Assembly: GCF_002072105.2 (NCBI RefSeq)
Contig: NZ_MTBC01000010.1
Location: 94,225-158,224 of the forward strand
Length of the DNA: 64,000 nucleotides
Origin: Croceivirga radicis
GTDB lineage: Bacteria > Bacteroidota > Bacteroidia > Flavobacteriales > Flavobacteriaceae
Direction: 5' to 3'
Part shown: in pieces, positions 1 through 8,048 of the stretch
Numbering within the stretch: position 1 is the stretch's first letter
How the letters are laid out: the number at the start of each line of letters is the position of its first letter
Notes under the pieces: generated by a model
What the model saw: the letters and a program-made list of their open reading frames with translations, nothing else
Database searches by the model: none
Told to the model about the DNA's origin: nothing
Translations under genes and position numbers: made by a program

Positions 1-23
1 TTGGCTTTTTTGTTTTTTATCAT
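1..23 (-). CDS. Possible start of a minus-strand gene cut by the window edge
   Basis: An ATG on the minus strand at 21-23 opens a reading frame (MIKNKKA) running off the left edge, three bases after the stop of the DUF6090 gene. Lysine-rich starts and tight spacing are common in such gene pairs, but seven codons cannot identify a product, so this is only a positional inference. Confidence 0.2.
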
Positions 24-26
24 TTT

Positions 27-791
27 TTAATCTTCGATAATAGTATCTATTTCTTTGATTATACTTAAGCCTACATCCTTTAATTCGGTGTACCGATGAA
101 TCATCGTATCAAACTGCCAAGCAGCTAAACTAATTACGTTTCTGTAGGCAGGAAATGAAGTGTACTTCTTAAAATCAGTATAATATTCACTTTCTTTGGT
201 GGCTCTGATATTAAGGGAATCGGGTGGTACAAAGGCATATGCTAAAACCAAAGACCTGTCAAATCGAGTGGAAAGATATGCCTCTTGACTTTTCGCATAT
301 TCATTATAACTTTTTTCATTTAATGCAATCTCGCCAATAATGGTATGGTATCTTGTTAAAAGTGAATCTAAGGCAGTATTGTTGATTTTTCCATAGTAAT
401 TTGAATTTTTTAAAGCTTCGTACCCGGCAATACTAGGACTAAAATAGAGATCTATAAACGCCCAACCACTAGACATAAAAAGCATGGTGTTTTCTTCTTC
501 AGTTTTATTTAAAATACTTGTTCGAGCCTTTTTACATAGTTCAGCTATTTGTCTTCTTCCTGTTGTTAAAGAGTCTAGTTCGTGGATATCTTCTAAGGTA
601 TTTGATTTGATTTTTACTAAAAATTCTTTCAAGGCCATATCACCTTTTCTAGATTCATTCCAATTGTTAATTTGCAAGGCAATCAAAATCCCAATTACTA
701 CCAACACAACTTCTCCTAAAGCATACTTAAGATATTGAGCTTTTTTATTGTCCAAAATCAGCTTATGTCTTATTCTTCTAAATAATTTCAT
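27..791 (-). CDS. DUF6090 family membrane-anchored protein
   Basis: 254 aa. A short basic cytoplasmic N-terminus (MKLFRRIRHKL) is followed by one membrane segment at about residues 24-42 containing GEVVLVVIGILIALQINNW, the signature of the Bacteroidetes-specific DUF6090 family. The remaining ~205 residues are charged, mostly helical and probably periplasmic. These proteins often occur in tandem; another frame opens three bases downstream. No catalytic motif is visible and the function is unknown. The family call is firm. Confidence 0.85.
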   Translation of the reverse strand: MKLFRRIRHKLILDNKKAQYLKYALGEVVLVVIGILIALQINNWNESRKGDMALKEFLVKIKSNTLEDIHELDSLTTGRRQIAELCKKARTSILNKTEEENTMLFMSSGWAFIDLYFSPSIAGYEALKNSNYYGKINNTALDSLLTRYHTIIGEIALNEKSYNEYAKSQEAYLSTRFDRSLVLAYAFVPPDSLNIRATKESEYYTDFKKYTSFPAYRNVISLAAWQFDTMIHRYTELKDVGLSIIKEIDTIIED

Positions 792-809
792 TTGGTTGAT
801 TCAAATTAG

Positions 810-970
810 CCACAACAATTTAATAACCATAAACTTACGGATATCTCTATTATTTAAAACTACTAAATCTTAGACTAGTAAAAAATCCTTTATTTTAACT
901 GTTAACGGTTAGTATATGAAGTTTGGTAACCAAATAGGAGGTTGATTTCGAATACAGTATTGTACGCTGG
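810..970. repeat. attC-like structured element downstream of the ABM-fold gene
   Basis: About 160 bp between the DUF6090 gene and the ABM-fold gene. Its right end (ATACAG..ATTGTACGCTGGCT) closely matches the right end of the element at 7355-7556 (ATACAGCGTGTTGTACACTG), and its left end carries CCACAAC. It lies directly downstream of a minus-strand gene, like the elements at 3.8-7.6 kb. Internal symmetry is poor, so it may be a degenerate copy. Confidence 0.4.
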
Positions 971-971
971 C

Positions 972-1274
972 TTATTCAGCAAACACATCATAATGTATTA
1001 CATTCCCTGGAAAGTCAACTAAATATTGTTGATCCTCTTTATAGGATACTGCCTGTTTAAAATTTGGTCCTGTAAAATTTTTAATGGCATTCAAATCTGT
1101 CCAATAGGTCAATAGCTTGAAATATGTAAATTCATAGTCGCTCCGTTTTAGAAAGGATAATTTTATGAACCCATCCGTTTTTTTGTAATCGGAAATATCG
1201 CGTTTCTCAATAATTTTAGTATATGTTTCTGAATGCTCAATTCTGGTTTTTCCTTCCCAAACTCGTGTTATCAT
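972..1274 (-). CDS. ABM-fold (antibiotic biosynthesis monooxygenase-like) protein
   Basis: 100 aa, a single dimeric alpha-beta barrel domain. The N-terminus MITRVWEGKTRIEHSETY, a middle strand FTYFKLLTYW followed by LNAIKNFTG, and a C-terminus ending in YDVFAE match small stand-alone ABM-superfamily proteins, in which the opening strand is usually a variant of MIxRxWxG. Some relatives are monooxygenases or heme-degrading enzymes, but many have no assigned substrate and no catalytic residue can be named here. It is followed by an attC-like element, so it may be a cassette gene. Confidence 0.7.
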   Translation of the reverse strand: MITRVWEGKTRIEHSETYTKIIEKRDISDYKKTDGFIKLSFLKRSDYEFTYFKLLTYWTDLNAIKNFTGPNFKQAVSYKEDQQYLVDFPGNVIHYDVFAE

Positions 1275-1446
1275 AATAATTATTTACTGTTCATTCCCTG
1301 TATAAATCTACATCGGCATTGTTTAATCTTCTTGTTCTAATACCGCCTTTTTGTAAATGTCGATTGCTTTTACACCAACGGCCAACATTTTCATATCCCT
1401 GCTAAATTTGAACGGTTAGCAACCATGACCACTTATTTTAGCACGC
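1275..1446. other. Gene-poor spacer with a 23-codon ORF
   Basis: Together with 1588-1720, this is the non-coding part of a 446 bp gap. On the minus strand a 23-codon frame at 1323-1394 (MKMLAVGVKAIDIYKKAV...) ends in an acidic tail. It could be a tiny gene or the remnant of a lost one. No hairpin or promoter is evident. Confidence 0.3.
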
Positions 1447-1587
1447 TTACGAACTATTATTTTCGCCTTCTTTTAGTTGCTTCCATCGCTTACTGGCCCT
1501 TTTCATCTTTTTACGGTCTGTTAGAATACTAGATATTGTATTTAGTAGCGCAGGAACAAATAGTACTATTACTATCCAAAACAACAT
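1447..1587 (-). CDS. Small single-pass membrane protein, 46 aa
   Basis: This short frame starts at ATG 1585-1587 and ends at TAA 1447-1449. It encodes one hydrophobic N-terminal helix (MLFWIVIVLFVPALLNTISS) followed by a strongly basic stretch (DRKKMKRASKRWKQLKEG), the plan of a small inner-membrane protein with a cytoplasmic amphipathic tail. The hydrophobic-then-basic composition argues for a real gene rather than chance. No family was recognised and no function can be assigned. Confidence 0.5.
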   Translation of the reverse strand: MLFWIVIVLFVPALLNTISSILTDRKKMKRASKRWKQLKEGENNSS

Positions 1588-1720
1588 TTAAGGAATTCTT
1601 TTTTTTGATTTTCTTCTAATTCCAAGGCCCAATTTTATAACTGTTACGCCAGATTAAGTTAGGGCCGTATTATAATTAGTGAGCTCTAAGAAATGAGCAT
1701 TTTACGAACATTTGTTTATC

Positions 1721-2107
1721 TCAGTTCTGGGTTGTAAGCTGGCTTTTTCCATTTTCTACTATTCTACACTGTTCAAAATCCATTTCGGGATAAGCATCAT
1801 TTGCCCAATCACTTAACATTCTTAAAACGGGTAAAAGTCCAACCGCTTTTTCGGTTAAAGAATATTCAACCCTAGGTGGAATTTCAGCAAAAGACTGTCT
1901 TAAAAGCAATCCATCATTTTCTAATTCTTTCAACTGATTGGTCAATACCTTTTTTGAGATAGTAGGGATTAAGGTATTCAACATACCAAATCGCATAGAA
2001 CCATTGGATAATAAGTACAAAATAATAGGTTTCCATTTATTGCCAATTATGTTCATGGTATGTACAAGGGAGCAAGCATTGGGGTTGTCTATATATTTTC
2101 TTGCCAT
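1721..2107 (-). CDS. HxlR-family winged-helix transcriptional regulator
   Basis: 128 aa, one HxlR domain. Hallmarks are the cysteine near the N-terminus (NPNACSLVHTMNIIGNKWKP), the segment GSMRFGMLNTLIPTISKKVLT that forms the recognition region, the wing (PPRVEYSLTEKAVGLLPVL) and the dimerisation helix (LRMLSDWANDAYPEM). HxlR proteins usually sense electrophiles or oxidants, often through that cysteine. It is divergent from the mdaB-like / peroxiredoxin / thioesterase operon at 2213-3752, which it probably controls. Confidence 0.93.
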   Translation of the reverse strand: MARKYIDNPNACSLVHTMNIIGNKWKPIILYLLSNGSMRFGMLNTLIPTISKKVLTNQLKELENDGLLLRQSFAEIPPRVEYSLTEKAVGLLPVLRMLSDWANDAYPEMDFEQCRIVENGKSQLTTQN

Positions 2108-2108
2108 T

Positions 2109-2141
2109 GGTTACTTTTTAGTTACCACTATTTGTCCAAAT
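2109..2141. promoter_or_regulatory. Candidate HxlR operator between divergent genes
   Basis: Two small symmetric motifs lie between the HxlR gene and mdaB. GGTTACTTTTTAGTTACC (2109-2126) is a near-palindrome with 7 bp arms and one mismatch, and ATTTGTCCAAAT (2130-2141) is a palindrome with 5 bp arms. Both sit immediately upstream of the HxlR start codon. Assignment to HxlR is positional inference. Confidence 0.35.
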
Positions 2142-2212
2142 GAACACATATTGGTTTCTTTTTTAAACTTATAATAGTTTCTTTGTGAAACAAATGTAAT
2201 TAAAATTTTAAA

Positions 2213-2794
2213 ATGAAAAATATTTTTATCATCAACGGTCATCAGAAATATCCATTTTCTGAAGGTAAATTAAACGCAACCTTAACAGAGAAAGCAGAAA
2301 GCTACTTTAAGAGCAACGGCTATAACATCAAGAAGACTACCATGCAAGACAACTATGATGTAAACGAAGAAATTGAAAAATTCAAATGGGCAGACGTGGT
2401 CTTTTTTCAAACACCATTAAACTGGATGGGAGTAAGTTGGTCGTTCAAAAAATACATAGATGAAGTATTCTCGATGGGTATGATGGGCGAAATGTCTGAT
2501 GGTGATGGCAGAAGTAAAGAAGCACCTAAGAAGAATTACGGATTGGGCGGAAAGTTAAACGGAAAGTATATGATGTCTGTAACCGCTAATGCGCCAAAAG
2601 AAGCATTTAATAATCCAGAGGAAACCTTTTTTAAAGGATTAAGCGAAGATGAACTTTTAAGGCCAATGCATCTTAATTTTAAATGGTTTGGTTTTGAACC
2701 ATTACCAACATTTATGGCATATGATGTAATGAAAAATCCAGAAATAGCGAATGATTTTATTCGTTTTGAAAATCACTTAAAGGCAAACTTTTAA
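2213..2794 (+). CDS. mdaB: NAD(P)H:quinone reductase, MdaB / flavodoxin-fold
   Basis: 193 aa, a single flavodoxin-like fold domain. The N-terminal strand-loop MKNIFIINGHQKYPFSEGKL binds FMN/FAD phosphate. WADVVFFQTPLNWMGVSWSFKKYIDE is the signature core of the MdaB / DT-diaphorase-like family, and the C-terminal part (FEPLPTFMAYDVMKNPE) is also typical. These cytoplasmic enzymes reduce quinones by two electrons, avoiding semiquinones. It is first in an operon with a peroxiredoxin-like protein (10 bp gap) and a thioesterase (9 bp gap) and divergent from an HxlR regulator, a typical electrophile/quinone stress arrangement. Confidence 0.9.
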   Translation: MKNIFIINGHQKYPFSEGKLNATLTEKAESYFKSNGYNIKKTTMQDNYDVNEEIEKFKWADVVFFQTPLNWMGVSWSFKKYIDEVFSMGMMGEMSDGDGRSKEAPKKNYGLGGKLNGKYMMSVTANAPKEAFNNPEETFFKGLSEDELLRPMHLNFKWFGFEPLPTFMAYDVMKNPEIANDFIRFENHLKANF

Positions 2795-2804
2795 CGTATT
2801 TATT

Positions 2805-3323
2805 ATGAATAGACCAACACCAAAACATACAGCACCAGATTTACATTTTCCATTATTAGATGGAATTCAATGGAGTTTGGCAGACCAAAATCCAAACAAT
2901 TTTACCTTGGTTGTTTTTTATAGAGGATTACATTGTCCGCTATGCAAAAAGTATTTGCAACAACTACAAGAATTGTTACCCGAATTTGAGCAAAGAGGGG
3001 TTAATGTAGTAGCCGTAAGTATGGATACCGAAAATAGAGCTAGACTTTCTCGTCAAAAGTGGGAATTGTCTAATCTTACTTTGGGTTATGGCTTAGCAGA
3101 AGAAACGGCCAGAGATTGGGCTTTGTATTTAAGTGCAGGTGTAAAAGATGGTGAACCCAACAAGTTTAGTGAACCCGGATTATTTTTAATAGACAATAAC
3201 AATCAAGTTTATTATTCTGCAATAAACAGTAACCCTTGGGGAAGACCCTATTTGCCTTCTTTTGTAAAGGCGGTAGATTATATCGTACAGTCAGGCTATC
3301 CTGCTAGAGGTGAAATACTATAA
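2805..3323 (+). CDS. AhpC/TSA-family peroxiredoxin-like protein
   Basis: 172 aa with a thioredoxin fold. The motif FYRGLHCPLCKKYL places cysteines at residues 44 and 47 (CPLC), the peroxidatic/redox pair of the AhpC/TSA-like group. The following GVNVVAVSMDTENRARLSRQ is the usual second strand region, and a late EPGLFLIDNNNQVYYSAI strand completes the fold. It probably reduces peroxides or disulfides in the cytoplasm, since no signal peptide is seen. It is the middle gene of the HxlR-linked operon. The exact substrate is unknown. Confidence 0.88.
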   Translation: MNRPTPKHTAPDLHFPLLDGIQWSLADQNPNNFTLVVFYRGLHCPLCKKYLQQLQELLPEFEQRGVNVVAVSMDTENRARLSRQKWELSNLTLGYGLAEETARDWALYLSAGVKDGEPNKFSEPGLFLIDNNNQVYYSAINSNPWGRPYLPSFVKAVDYIVQSGYPARGEIL

Positions 3324-3332
3324 ATCTAACAT

Positions 3333-3752
3333 ATGGATGTAAAGACAAAAGAACGATTGATAAAATTGGCAGAAGAAGAAATCCCAATTCATAAACATTT
3401 TGGTTTAAAAGTTGAAACAATAGAAAAGGATTTCATTAAAGTACGAGTGCCATTTAGAGATGATTTAGTTGGTGATATTCGTACCAACCATTGGCATGGT
3501 GGAATTATTGCTACCATTTTAGATTCTGTTGGTGGTGCTATAGGAATTGCCAATTTCAATTCGCCAGAAGATAAACTGTCTACAATAGACTTGAGAGTAG
3601 ATTATTTGAGATTTGCAGATGGAAAAGATTTAGTTTTTGAAGGAAAACTGGTTAGAATGGGAAATCGAATAATGGTGACGAAAATGAAAGCATTTCAAGA
3701 GGATGTATTGGTAGCGGAAGGAAAAGGTGTTTATAATTTTATTAGAGCGTGA
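3333..3752 (+). CDS. PaaI-like hotdog-fold thioesterase
   Basis: 139 aa, a complete hotdog domain. The core NHWHGGIIATILDSVGGAIG corresponds to the PaaI-type helix, where a conserved His/Asn and an Asp (ILD) shape the active site. It is followed by STIDLRVDYLRFADGKDLVFEG and an outer strand VLVAEGKGVYNF. The family hydrolyses acyl-CoA thioesters in the cytoplasm; which acyl group is not evident. It closes the mdaB-peroxiredoxin-thioesterase operon. Confidence 0.87.
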   Translation: MDVKTKERLIKLAEEEIPIHKHFGLKVETIEKDFIKVRVPFRDDLVGDIRTNHWHGGIIATILDSVGGAIGIANFNSPEDKLSTIDLRVDYLRFADGKDLVFEGKLVRMGNRIMVTKMKAFQEDVLVAEGKGVYNFIRA

Positions 3753-3770
3753 TTTTTAGCTTGCTTAGGA

Positions 3771-3959
3771 CGGTTGAGCTATGAACAGTACGGGAGTAAA
3801 CTGGTGTTAGCCATCCGCCACGCATATAGCGAAATCTTTTTGTTTTGATTTAATTTTTCCTGTACAGAGCAAAATCCATAAGATTTTGCGGTCTTTATAA
3901 AATCTCGCAATCCTTTCGATTAAGCCTGAAGCCCGTATTGTTTATAGGTTTTGTTGTGT
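3771..3959. repeat. attC-like element I (downstream of the 419 aa gene)
   Basis: A 189 bp element with imperfect terminal inverted repeats: CTATGAACAGTACGGG at 3779-3794 and CCCGTATTGTTTATAG at 3932-3947 (14 of 16 complementary). Its outer right end carries GTTGTGT (3953-3959). Read in gene orientation it starts ACACAAC and ends CTCAACC. It lies immediately 3' of the minus-strand gene at 3988-5247, as expected of an integron attC site after a cassette gene. Confidence 0.6.
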
Positions 3960-3987
3960 TTAGTTATCTTTTATTTGTTGGTAAAAG

Positions 3988-5247
3988 TTAGACTGTATTG
4001 AGATAGAGTTGTTGTAGGGCTTTGAGGTCAATTTTAACTTTGAACAATCGTTCGTAATCTTTTGCTTGTTGTTTTAATGCTGGTGTATTTTGAGATAATT
4101 CCCATAAATCAATTATTCCTTGAAATCGATTCAATGATTTTTTCTCTTTAAAAAACGAGTAAGCTTTACTTGTTATTTTCCCCGCGAGACTAACATAATT
4201 AAGGTTTGATAAAAACTCCTCCGCGGTATCCTGGTTATCTATAACTTTTTCTAATGCACCATCCACTCCTGAAGATTTTTTTATATCCCAAAAATGATGC
4301 AGAATTCTAGAACTGTTATTGTTATATTTTTTTGAAAATGAATTCCAAAAATCCCTTATTTCATCAATAGCTTCGATTTGACTTTTGATGTTATCGGCTT
4401 CATCAATCCTTTTTTCAAGTAGTCCAAACGAATTTCTTAAGTCTGTAAAGTCTTCTCTTAGTTGCCTTAATTTAATAGGAATATCTGACAATTCTTTGCA
4501 TTGGGATAGAACTATGGATACTAACGGAGGAATAGGGATTTTTTTATATCCAGTATATTTAGTTAAGGTTTCAATTTTTTGATTGTGAAATTCAGATAAG
4601 ATTTTGAAGGATTGATTTGAAGGTAATAATGAATAGTTGACTTCCTTTTGAGCCTTCATTCCGCTATATGGCATACAGGAATGACAATTTATATCTGAAT
4701 TCTCATTGTAAAGACCTTGTAGCATATCTTTTTGAGACCTACCAATAGCTACAATTAAGTAATTAGGCTCTTTCGGTAAAATATTAAATCCGAAATTTCT
4801 CCAGAGATATGGAAACTTTTCGTCTGGTTCCAAAAATACTATGGGTTTGAAGTATTCTGTCTTTATTTCTTCTGAGGAATTTTTCTGGAAATCATCTATA
4901 TGGAATTGACTTTCATCTTTACCTTCAATAAATGGCTTACTAAAAAGACACTTACCATAAAATGGACCTAACCAGTCTCTGAAGATTATCTTGTCTCCTT
5001 TGTTAAACAGTATATTATAAATAGGCCTTCCATTTTTGAAAGTGATTTTATTGGTATTTGTAAAATGAAACCATTCGAGTACAGAAAAATGAAAGGTTTC
5101 ATTTAGCACATAACTTTCTATAAAACTATTTAGAGAGAAAATAAATTCTTGCTTGGGTTTACCATACCCGCCAATTACATAGTCAAGCTCGTCAATTATA
5201 CTAAAATTTAGGTAGGCAACATTGTAAGGTTTCTCTAAGTCCGCCAT
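3988..5247 (-). CDS. Hypothetical protein, 419 aa
   Basis: I do not recognise this family. The start MADLEKPYNVAYLNFSIIDE is soluble with no signal peptide. The first ~230 residues are mixed alpha/beta and contain a CHSC pair (INCHSCMPYSG). Around residues 250-300 is a heptad-like stretch (LRQLREDFTDLRNSFGLLEKR) predicted to form a coiled coil. The C-terminal ~100 residues are helical and rich in Lys/Leu. It is bracketed by structured repeats (5303-5433 and 3771-3959), so it is a candidate mobile cassette gene. Confidence 0.75.
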   Translation of the reverse strand: MADLEKPYNVAYLNFSIIDELDYVIGGYGKPKQEFIFSLNSFIESYVLNETFHFSVLEWFHFTNTNKITFKNGRPIYNILFNKGDKIIFRDWLGPFYGKCLFSKPFIEGKDESQFHIDDFQKNSSEEIKTEYFKPIVFLEPDEKFPYLWRNFGFNILPKEPNYLIVAIGRSQKDMLQGLYNENSDINCHSCMPYSGMKAQKEVNYSLLPSNQSFKILSEFHNQKIETLTKYTGYKKIPIPPLVSIVLSQCKELSDIPIKLRQLREDFTDLRNSFGLLEKRIDEADNIKSQIEAIDEIRDFWNSFSKKYNNNSSRILHHFWDIKKSSGVDGALEKVIDNQDTAEEFLSNLNYVSLAGKITSKAYSFFKEKKSLNRFQGIIDLWELSQNTPALKQQAKDYERLFKVKIDLKALQQLYLNTV

Positions 5248-5302
5248 ATTTTGGTCTTCATATTTATTTTTTTCAGATTAGTTAAGAGGGTGCTGTAATT
5301 AA

Positions 5303-5433
5303 ACACAACGTTCTCGGCTATGATTTCGTTGTGGAATTTCACGCAGTGAACATCCCGCCCGAAATCAAACCTTGGCTTGAAGTTAAGGATTTCCTTTTAA
5401 GGAAATCCGCCCACAATGAATTATAGTCAACTT
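5303..5433. repeat. attC-like element A (downstream of the alcohol dehydrogenase)
   Basis: 131 bp between two minus-strand genes. Outer arms GGCTATGATTTCGTTGTGG and CCACAATGAATTATAGTC are imperfect inverted repeats. Inside are a perfect 10 bp hairpin (GGATTTCCTT, 2 nt loop, AAGGAAATCC; 5387-5408) and TTCAC-GCA-GTGAA. The plus-strand left end ACACAAC (5303-5309) reads GTTGTGT in gene orientation. Arms are shared with the elements at 6605-6735 and 22252-22386. Confidence 0.65.
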
Positions 5434-5509
5434 AAGTTTAATTCTTTTAAAATTGATGTAATAACAAGAAAGAACGAAATAGAGAAATAAGGTCAATATA
5501 GTTATATTC

Positions 5510-6550
5510 TTAGAAGGAGTTAATTACAGTTACACCACTACTTTTAAACTTATTCATTTCAGGTAATAACGCTATACTTTCTTCAAGTGAAATAGTTTTC
5601 TCTAAAAGTTTATCTGGAGTTAGTTTTCCTGTTTTTATCATTTCTAAAATTTCGTGGTATTTGTATGCTTGCATACCGTGACTTCCTAATATTTCTAGCT
5701 CATCAGCGATTACTTTATCCATTGGTATTTGTGGATGTTTATGAGCACCAGCCATTAAGCCAACTTGTATATGTTTTCCTCTTTTTCGAAGATTAGAAAT
5801 TGAGTTAAAGCAAGTTTCTTGATGACCTAAAGCATCTAGCGAAACGTGGGCACCTCCTTTAGTTAATTCCTTTATTTCTCCAATTATATCTTTTGAATTT
5901 TTACTATTGATAGTTTCTATTGCACCAAGTTCCTTTGCCAGCTTTAAAGTTTTATCATTTATATCTACTGCAATTACTTGTGCACCTAAAGCATTTGCTA
6001 TCATAATAGCAGATAAGCCAACACCGCCACAACCGTGTACTGCAACAAATTCACCCCCTTTTAGCCCACCTTGTTCAACAACAGCTCTAAATGAAGTTAT
6101 AAATCTGCATCCAAGTATACAGGCGGTTTCATATGTTATTTCTTCAGGTAATTTTACAAGGTTTAAATCTGCGTGATTTAAGGCCATATATTCTGCAAAT
6201 GATCCCCAATGTGTAAATCCAGGCTGTGATTGATTGTCACAAACTTGGTGGTTTCCAGAATGACATTGATAGCAACTACCACATCCACCTACAAAAGGAA
6301 CTGTAACACGGTCACCTATTTTAAAATTTTTAATATCCTTTCCAATTTCCACAATTTCTCCTGCTAATTCGTGTCCCGGAACGTGGGGTAATATGATATC
6401 ACTATCGTGTCCTTGCCAAGCGTGCCAATCGCTTAAACACATACCTGTTGCTTTAATCTTTATTACTACCCCGTGACTTTTTGGTGTTGGATAAGGGACA
6501 TTATTAATTTGAATATTTCCTTTAAACTCCTCAAATACAGCTGCTTTCAT
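5510..6550 (-). CDS. Zinc-dependent alcohol dehydrogenase (MDR superfamily)
   Basis: 346 aa, full length. The GroES-like catalytic domain has C38, H60-E61 (VPGHELAGE) and a third cysteine in CILGCRF as probable catalytic zinc ligands. Four structural-zinc cysteines at 90, 93, 96 and 104 lie in GGCGSCYQCHSGNHQVC. The Rossmann NAD(P)-binding loop is HGCGGVGLSAIMIANALGA. It oxidises alcohols or reduces aldehydes with NAD(P); the substrate is not evident. It stands alone, with structured repeats on both sides, as the second gene of the cassette-like array. Confidence 0.92.
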   Translation of the reverse strand: MKAAVFEEFKGNIQINNVPYPTPKSHGVVIKIKATGMCLSDWHAWQGHDSDIILPHVPGHELAGEIVEIGKDIKNFKIGDRVTVPFVGGCGSCYQCHSGNHQVCDNQSQPGFTHWGSFAEYMALNHADLNLVKLPEEITYETACILGCRFITSFRAVVEQGGLKGGEFVAVHGCGGVGLSAIMIANALGAQVIAVDINDKTLKLAKELGAIETINSKNSKDIIGEIKELTKGGAHVSLDALGHQETCFNSISNLRKRGKHIQVGLMAGAHKHPQIPMDKVIADELEILGSHGMQAYKYHEILEMIKTGKLTPDKLLEKTISLEESIALLPEMNKFKSSGVTVINSF

Positions 6551-6604
6551 ATTTTTTTTTTTTTCAAATTATACCAACATTGAATATCCGTAATATGATG
6601 GATA

Positions 6605-6735
6605 TCCTTCTCGGCTATGATTTCGTTGCGGACTTTTTCAACGGAAAATGTCCGCCTGACTTTAAAGATAATTGATTGCAGGAATTTCCAGTTGGAAATT
6701 CCGCCCGCAATTAACTATACACTGTGTTGTGCGTT
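6605..6735. repeat. attC-like element B (downstream of the LOG-family gene)
   Basis: About 131 bp. Outer arms GGCTATGATTTCGTTGCGG and CCGCAATTAACTATAC mirror element A. There is a perfect 9 bp hairpin GGAATTTCC-AGTT-GGAAATTCC (6681-6702) and a second imperfect hairpin (GGACTTTTT / GGAAAATGTCC). The right end carries GTTGTGC (6726-6732). The left end lacks the matching core and reads GGATATCC instead, so this copy may be partly decayed or rearranged. Confidence 0.6.
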
Positions 6736-6747
6736 CGTATTTTATTT

Positions 6748-7329
6748 TCAAGAGGTTTCTTTCGTAATCCATTTTCCAATTGTAGGTGCTTGGTATGCTT
6801 TCATTTTTATAATCAATTCATCAATATTGTCACTAATTAAAACCATTTTTCTGTTTATTTCCTTCAAAAGTCCTTTTGTAACCATATCGTCTAAAAATGC
6901 AATCAGATTGTCATAAAATCCATTAATATTTAGGATTCCAATAGGTTTTTTATGAAGTCCTAATTGTCCCCAAGTCAGCATTTCGAAAAGTTCTTCTATA
7001 GTTCCAAAACCTCCGGGAAGAGCAATAACTCCATCGCAGAGTTCATTCATTTTAGTTTTTCTCTCGTGCATTGAGTTAACTAAAATCAATTCAGTTAATT
7101 CATTATGAGCAATTTCTTTTGATTTTAGAAAACGGGGCAAAACTCCTATTACTCTTCCTGAATTTTTTAATGACCCATTTGCTACTGCTCCCATTAGTCC
7201 AACATTCGCTCCACCGTAAACTAGCTCAATATTTTGATGAGCTAATTTTTTACCAAGCTCTATAGCTTTAAGTTCAAATTCGTTATCAGTTCCAAAACTT
7301 GAACCACAAAAAACTGTAATTCTATTCAT
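6748..7329 (-). CDS. LOG-family protein (TIGR00730; nucleotide ribohydrolase)
   Basis: 193 aa. It has the Rossmann-like start MNRITVFCGSS, the GGANVGLMG loop (residues 39-47), the R90-K91 pair, and the family signature PGGFGTIEE (105-113) followed by the conserved TWGQLG. The family (Lonely Guy/YgdH-like) removes ribose 5-phosphate from cytokinin-type or other purine nucleoside monophosphates in the cytoplasm. The physiological substrate here is unknown. It lies between structured elements B and C as a single-gene unit. Confidence 0.92.
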   Translation of the reverse strand: MNRITVFCGSSFGTDNEFELKAIELGKKLAHQNIELVYGGANVGLMGAVANGSLKNSGRVIGVLPRFLKSKEIAHNELTELILVNSMHERKTKMNELCDGVIALPGGFGTIEELFEMLTWGQLGLHKKPIGILNINGFYDNLIAFLDDMVTKGLLKEINRKMVLISDNIDELIIKMKAYQAPTIGKWITKETS

Positions 7330-7354
7330 TAAATATATGTTCTGATTATATGAC

Positions 7355-7556
7355 GCACAACGTTAACTGTATGTTTTCGTGGCTGACTTCAAGCTAGTGA
7401 AATTTCGGTTTACCACGGAGTCAATCTGCAAGATTGACTTGCTAAATTTGTCCTCCGAAGCTAGCCAATCTTGCAGATTGACGGGATTTCTACGAAGAAC
7501 CAAAGCTTGGAAAACCACTAACCAGCTATGAAATATACAGCGTGTTGTACACTGGC
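7355..7556. repeat. attC-like element C (downstream of the 151 aa gene)
   Basis: About 200 bp with inverted ends: GCACAACGTTAACTGTATG (7355-7373) against CATACAG/ATACAGCGTGTTGTAC at the right. Internal palindromes include GTCAATCT-GCA-AGATTGAC and an inverted second copy (CAATCTTGCAGATTG). In gene orientation it begins GTACAAC and ends GTTGTGC, the clearest pair of attC-like core ends in the window. Its right core GTGTTGTACAC (7542-7552) is the exact inverse of GTGTACAACAC at 8049-8059. Confidence 0.65.
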
Positions 7557-7563
7557 TATTTAG

Positions 7564-8019
7564 TTATCCAATTGTACATTCAATCAAGTCATCATTTGAC
7601 TTAGCCGTTTCAAGAAGTTCTAAAAGCAATTTCATATTTTGAATTTCATCCTCATCAGCTTTTGATTCTTTGAAGATATATGGGTTGTCAATAATCACTT
7701 TAATTATTTTTAGAATCTTCTCGACTTTAAAAAGTGCAATTATTAATCTATCGTTTTCATACCTGAATGATTGGTCGCCTATTGAAACAACAAGAATGTG
7801 GAATAGAAAGTCTGATTGAAAGTATATCCCTAAATCAGATAGCCATTCATAGTTGTACAAATAATCAAGAGAAACAGCTCCGCCTCTAAAACTTACAGAT
7901 TCATTTCTATAGGTTGCTAATTTTTCATAGTCAGCTTCAATTATGTCATACATTTTATATTCACTTACCTTGTATTCATCTGACTTAGTGATTCTACTAA
8001 AGGTTAAATAAACACCCAT
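7564..8019 (-). CDS. Hypothetical protein, 151 aa, cassette-like
   Basis: No confident family. The protein is soluble, with an N-terminal MGVYLTFSRITK strand, an acidic middle and a long helical C-terminus (ALFKVEKILKIIKVI... and NMKLLLELLETAKS). The overall plan recalls small DUF1877-type proteins, but I cannot confirm it. It is flanked by exact inverted 11-mers, GTGTTGTACAC (7542-7552) and GTGTACAACAC (8049-8059), which fits excision and insertion as one unit. Confidence 0.75.
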   Translation of the reverse strand: MGVYLTFSRITKSDEYKVSEYKMYDIIEADYEKLATYRNESVSFRGGAVSLDYLYNYEWLSDLGIYFQSDFLFHILVVSIGDQSFRYENDRLIIALFKVEKILKIIKVIIDNPYIFKESKADEDEIQNMKLLLELLETAKSNDDLIECTIG

Positions 8020-8048
8020 AATTCATTTTGTTTAGTTAGTTTATGCTT

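Noticed and set aside
1275..1446. 23-codon frame at 1323-1394 as a separate gene
   Set aside because: Too short and with no further support; left as a note to the gap.
3771..7556. CRISPR-like interpretation of the repeats in the array
   Set aside because: The elements differ in length and sequence, are separated by whole genes rather than short spacers, and contain hairpins; no Cas gene is present.
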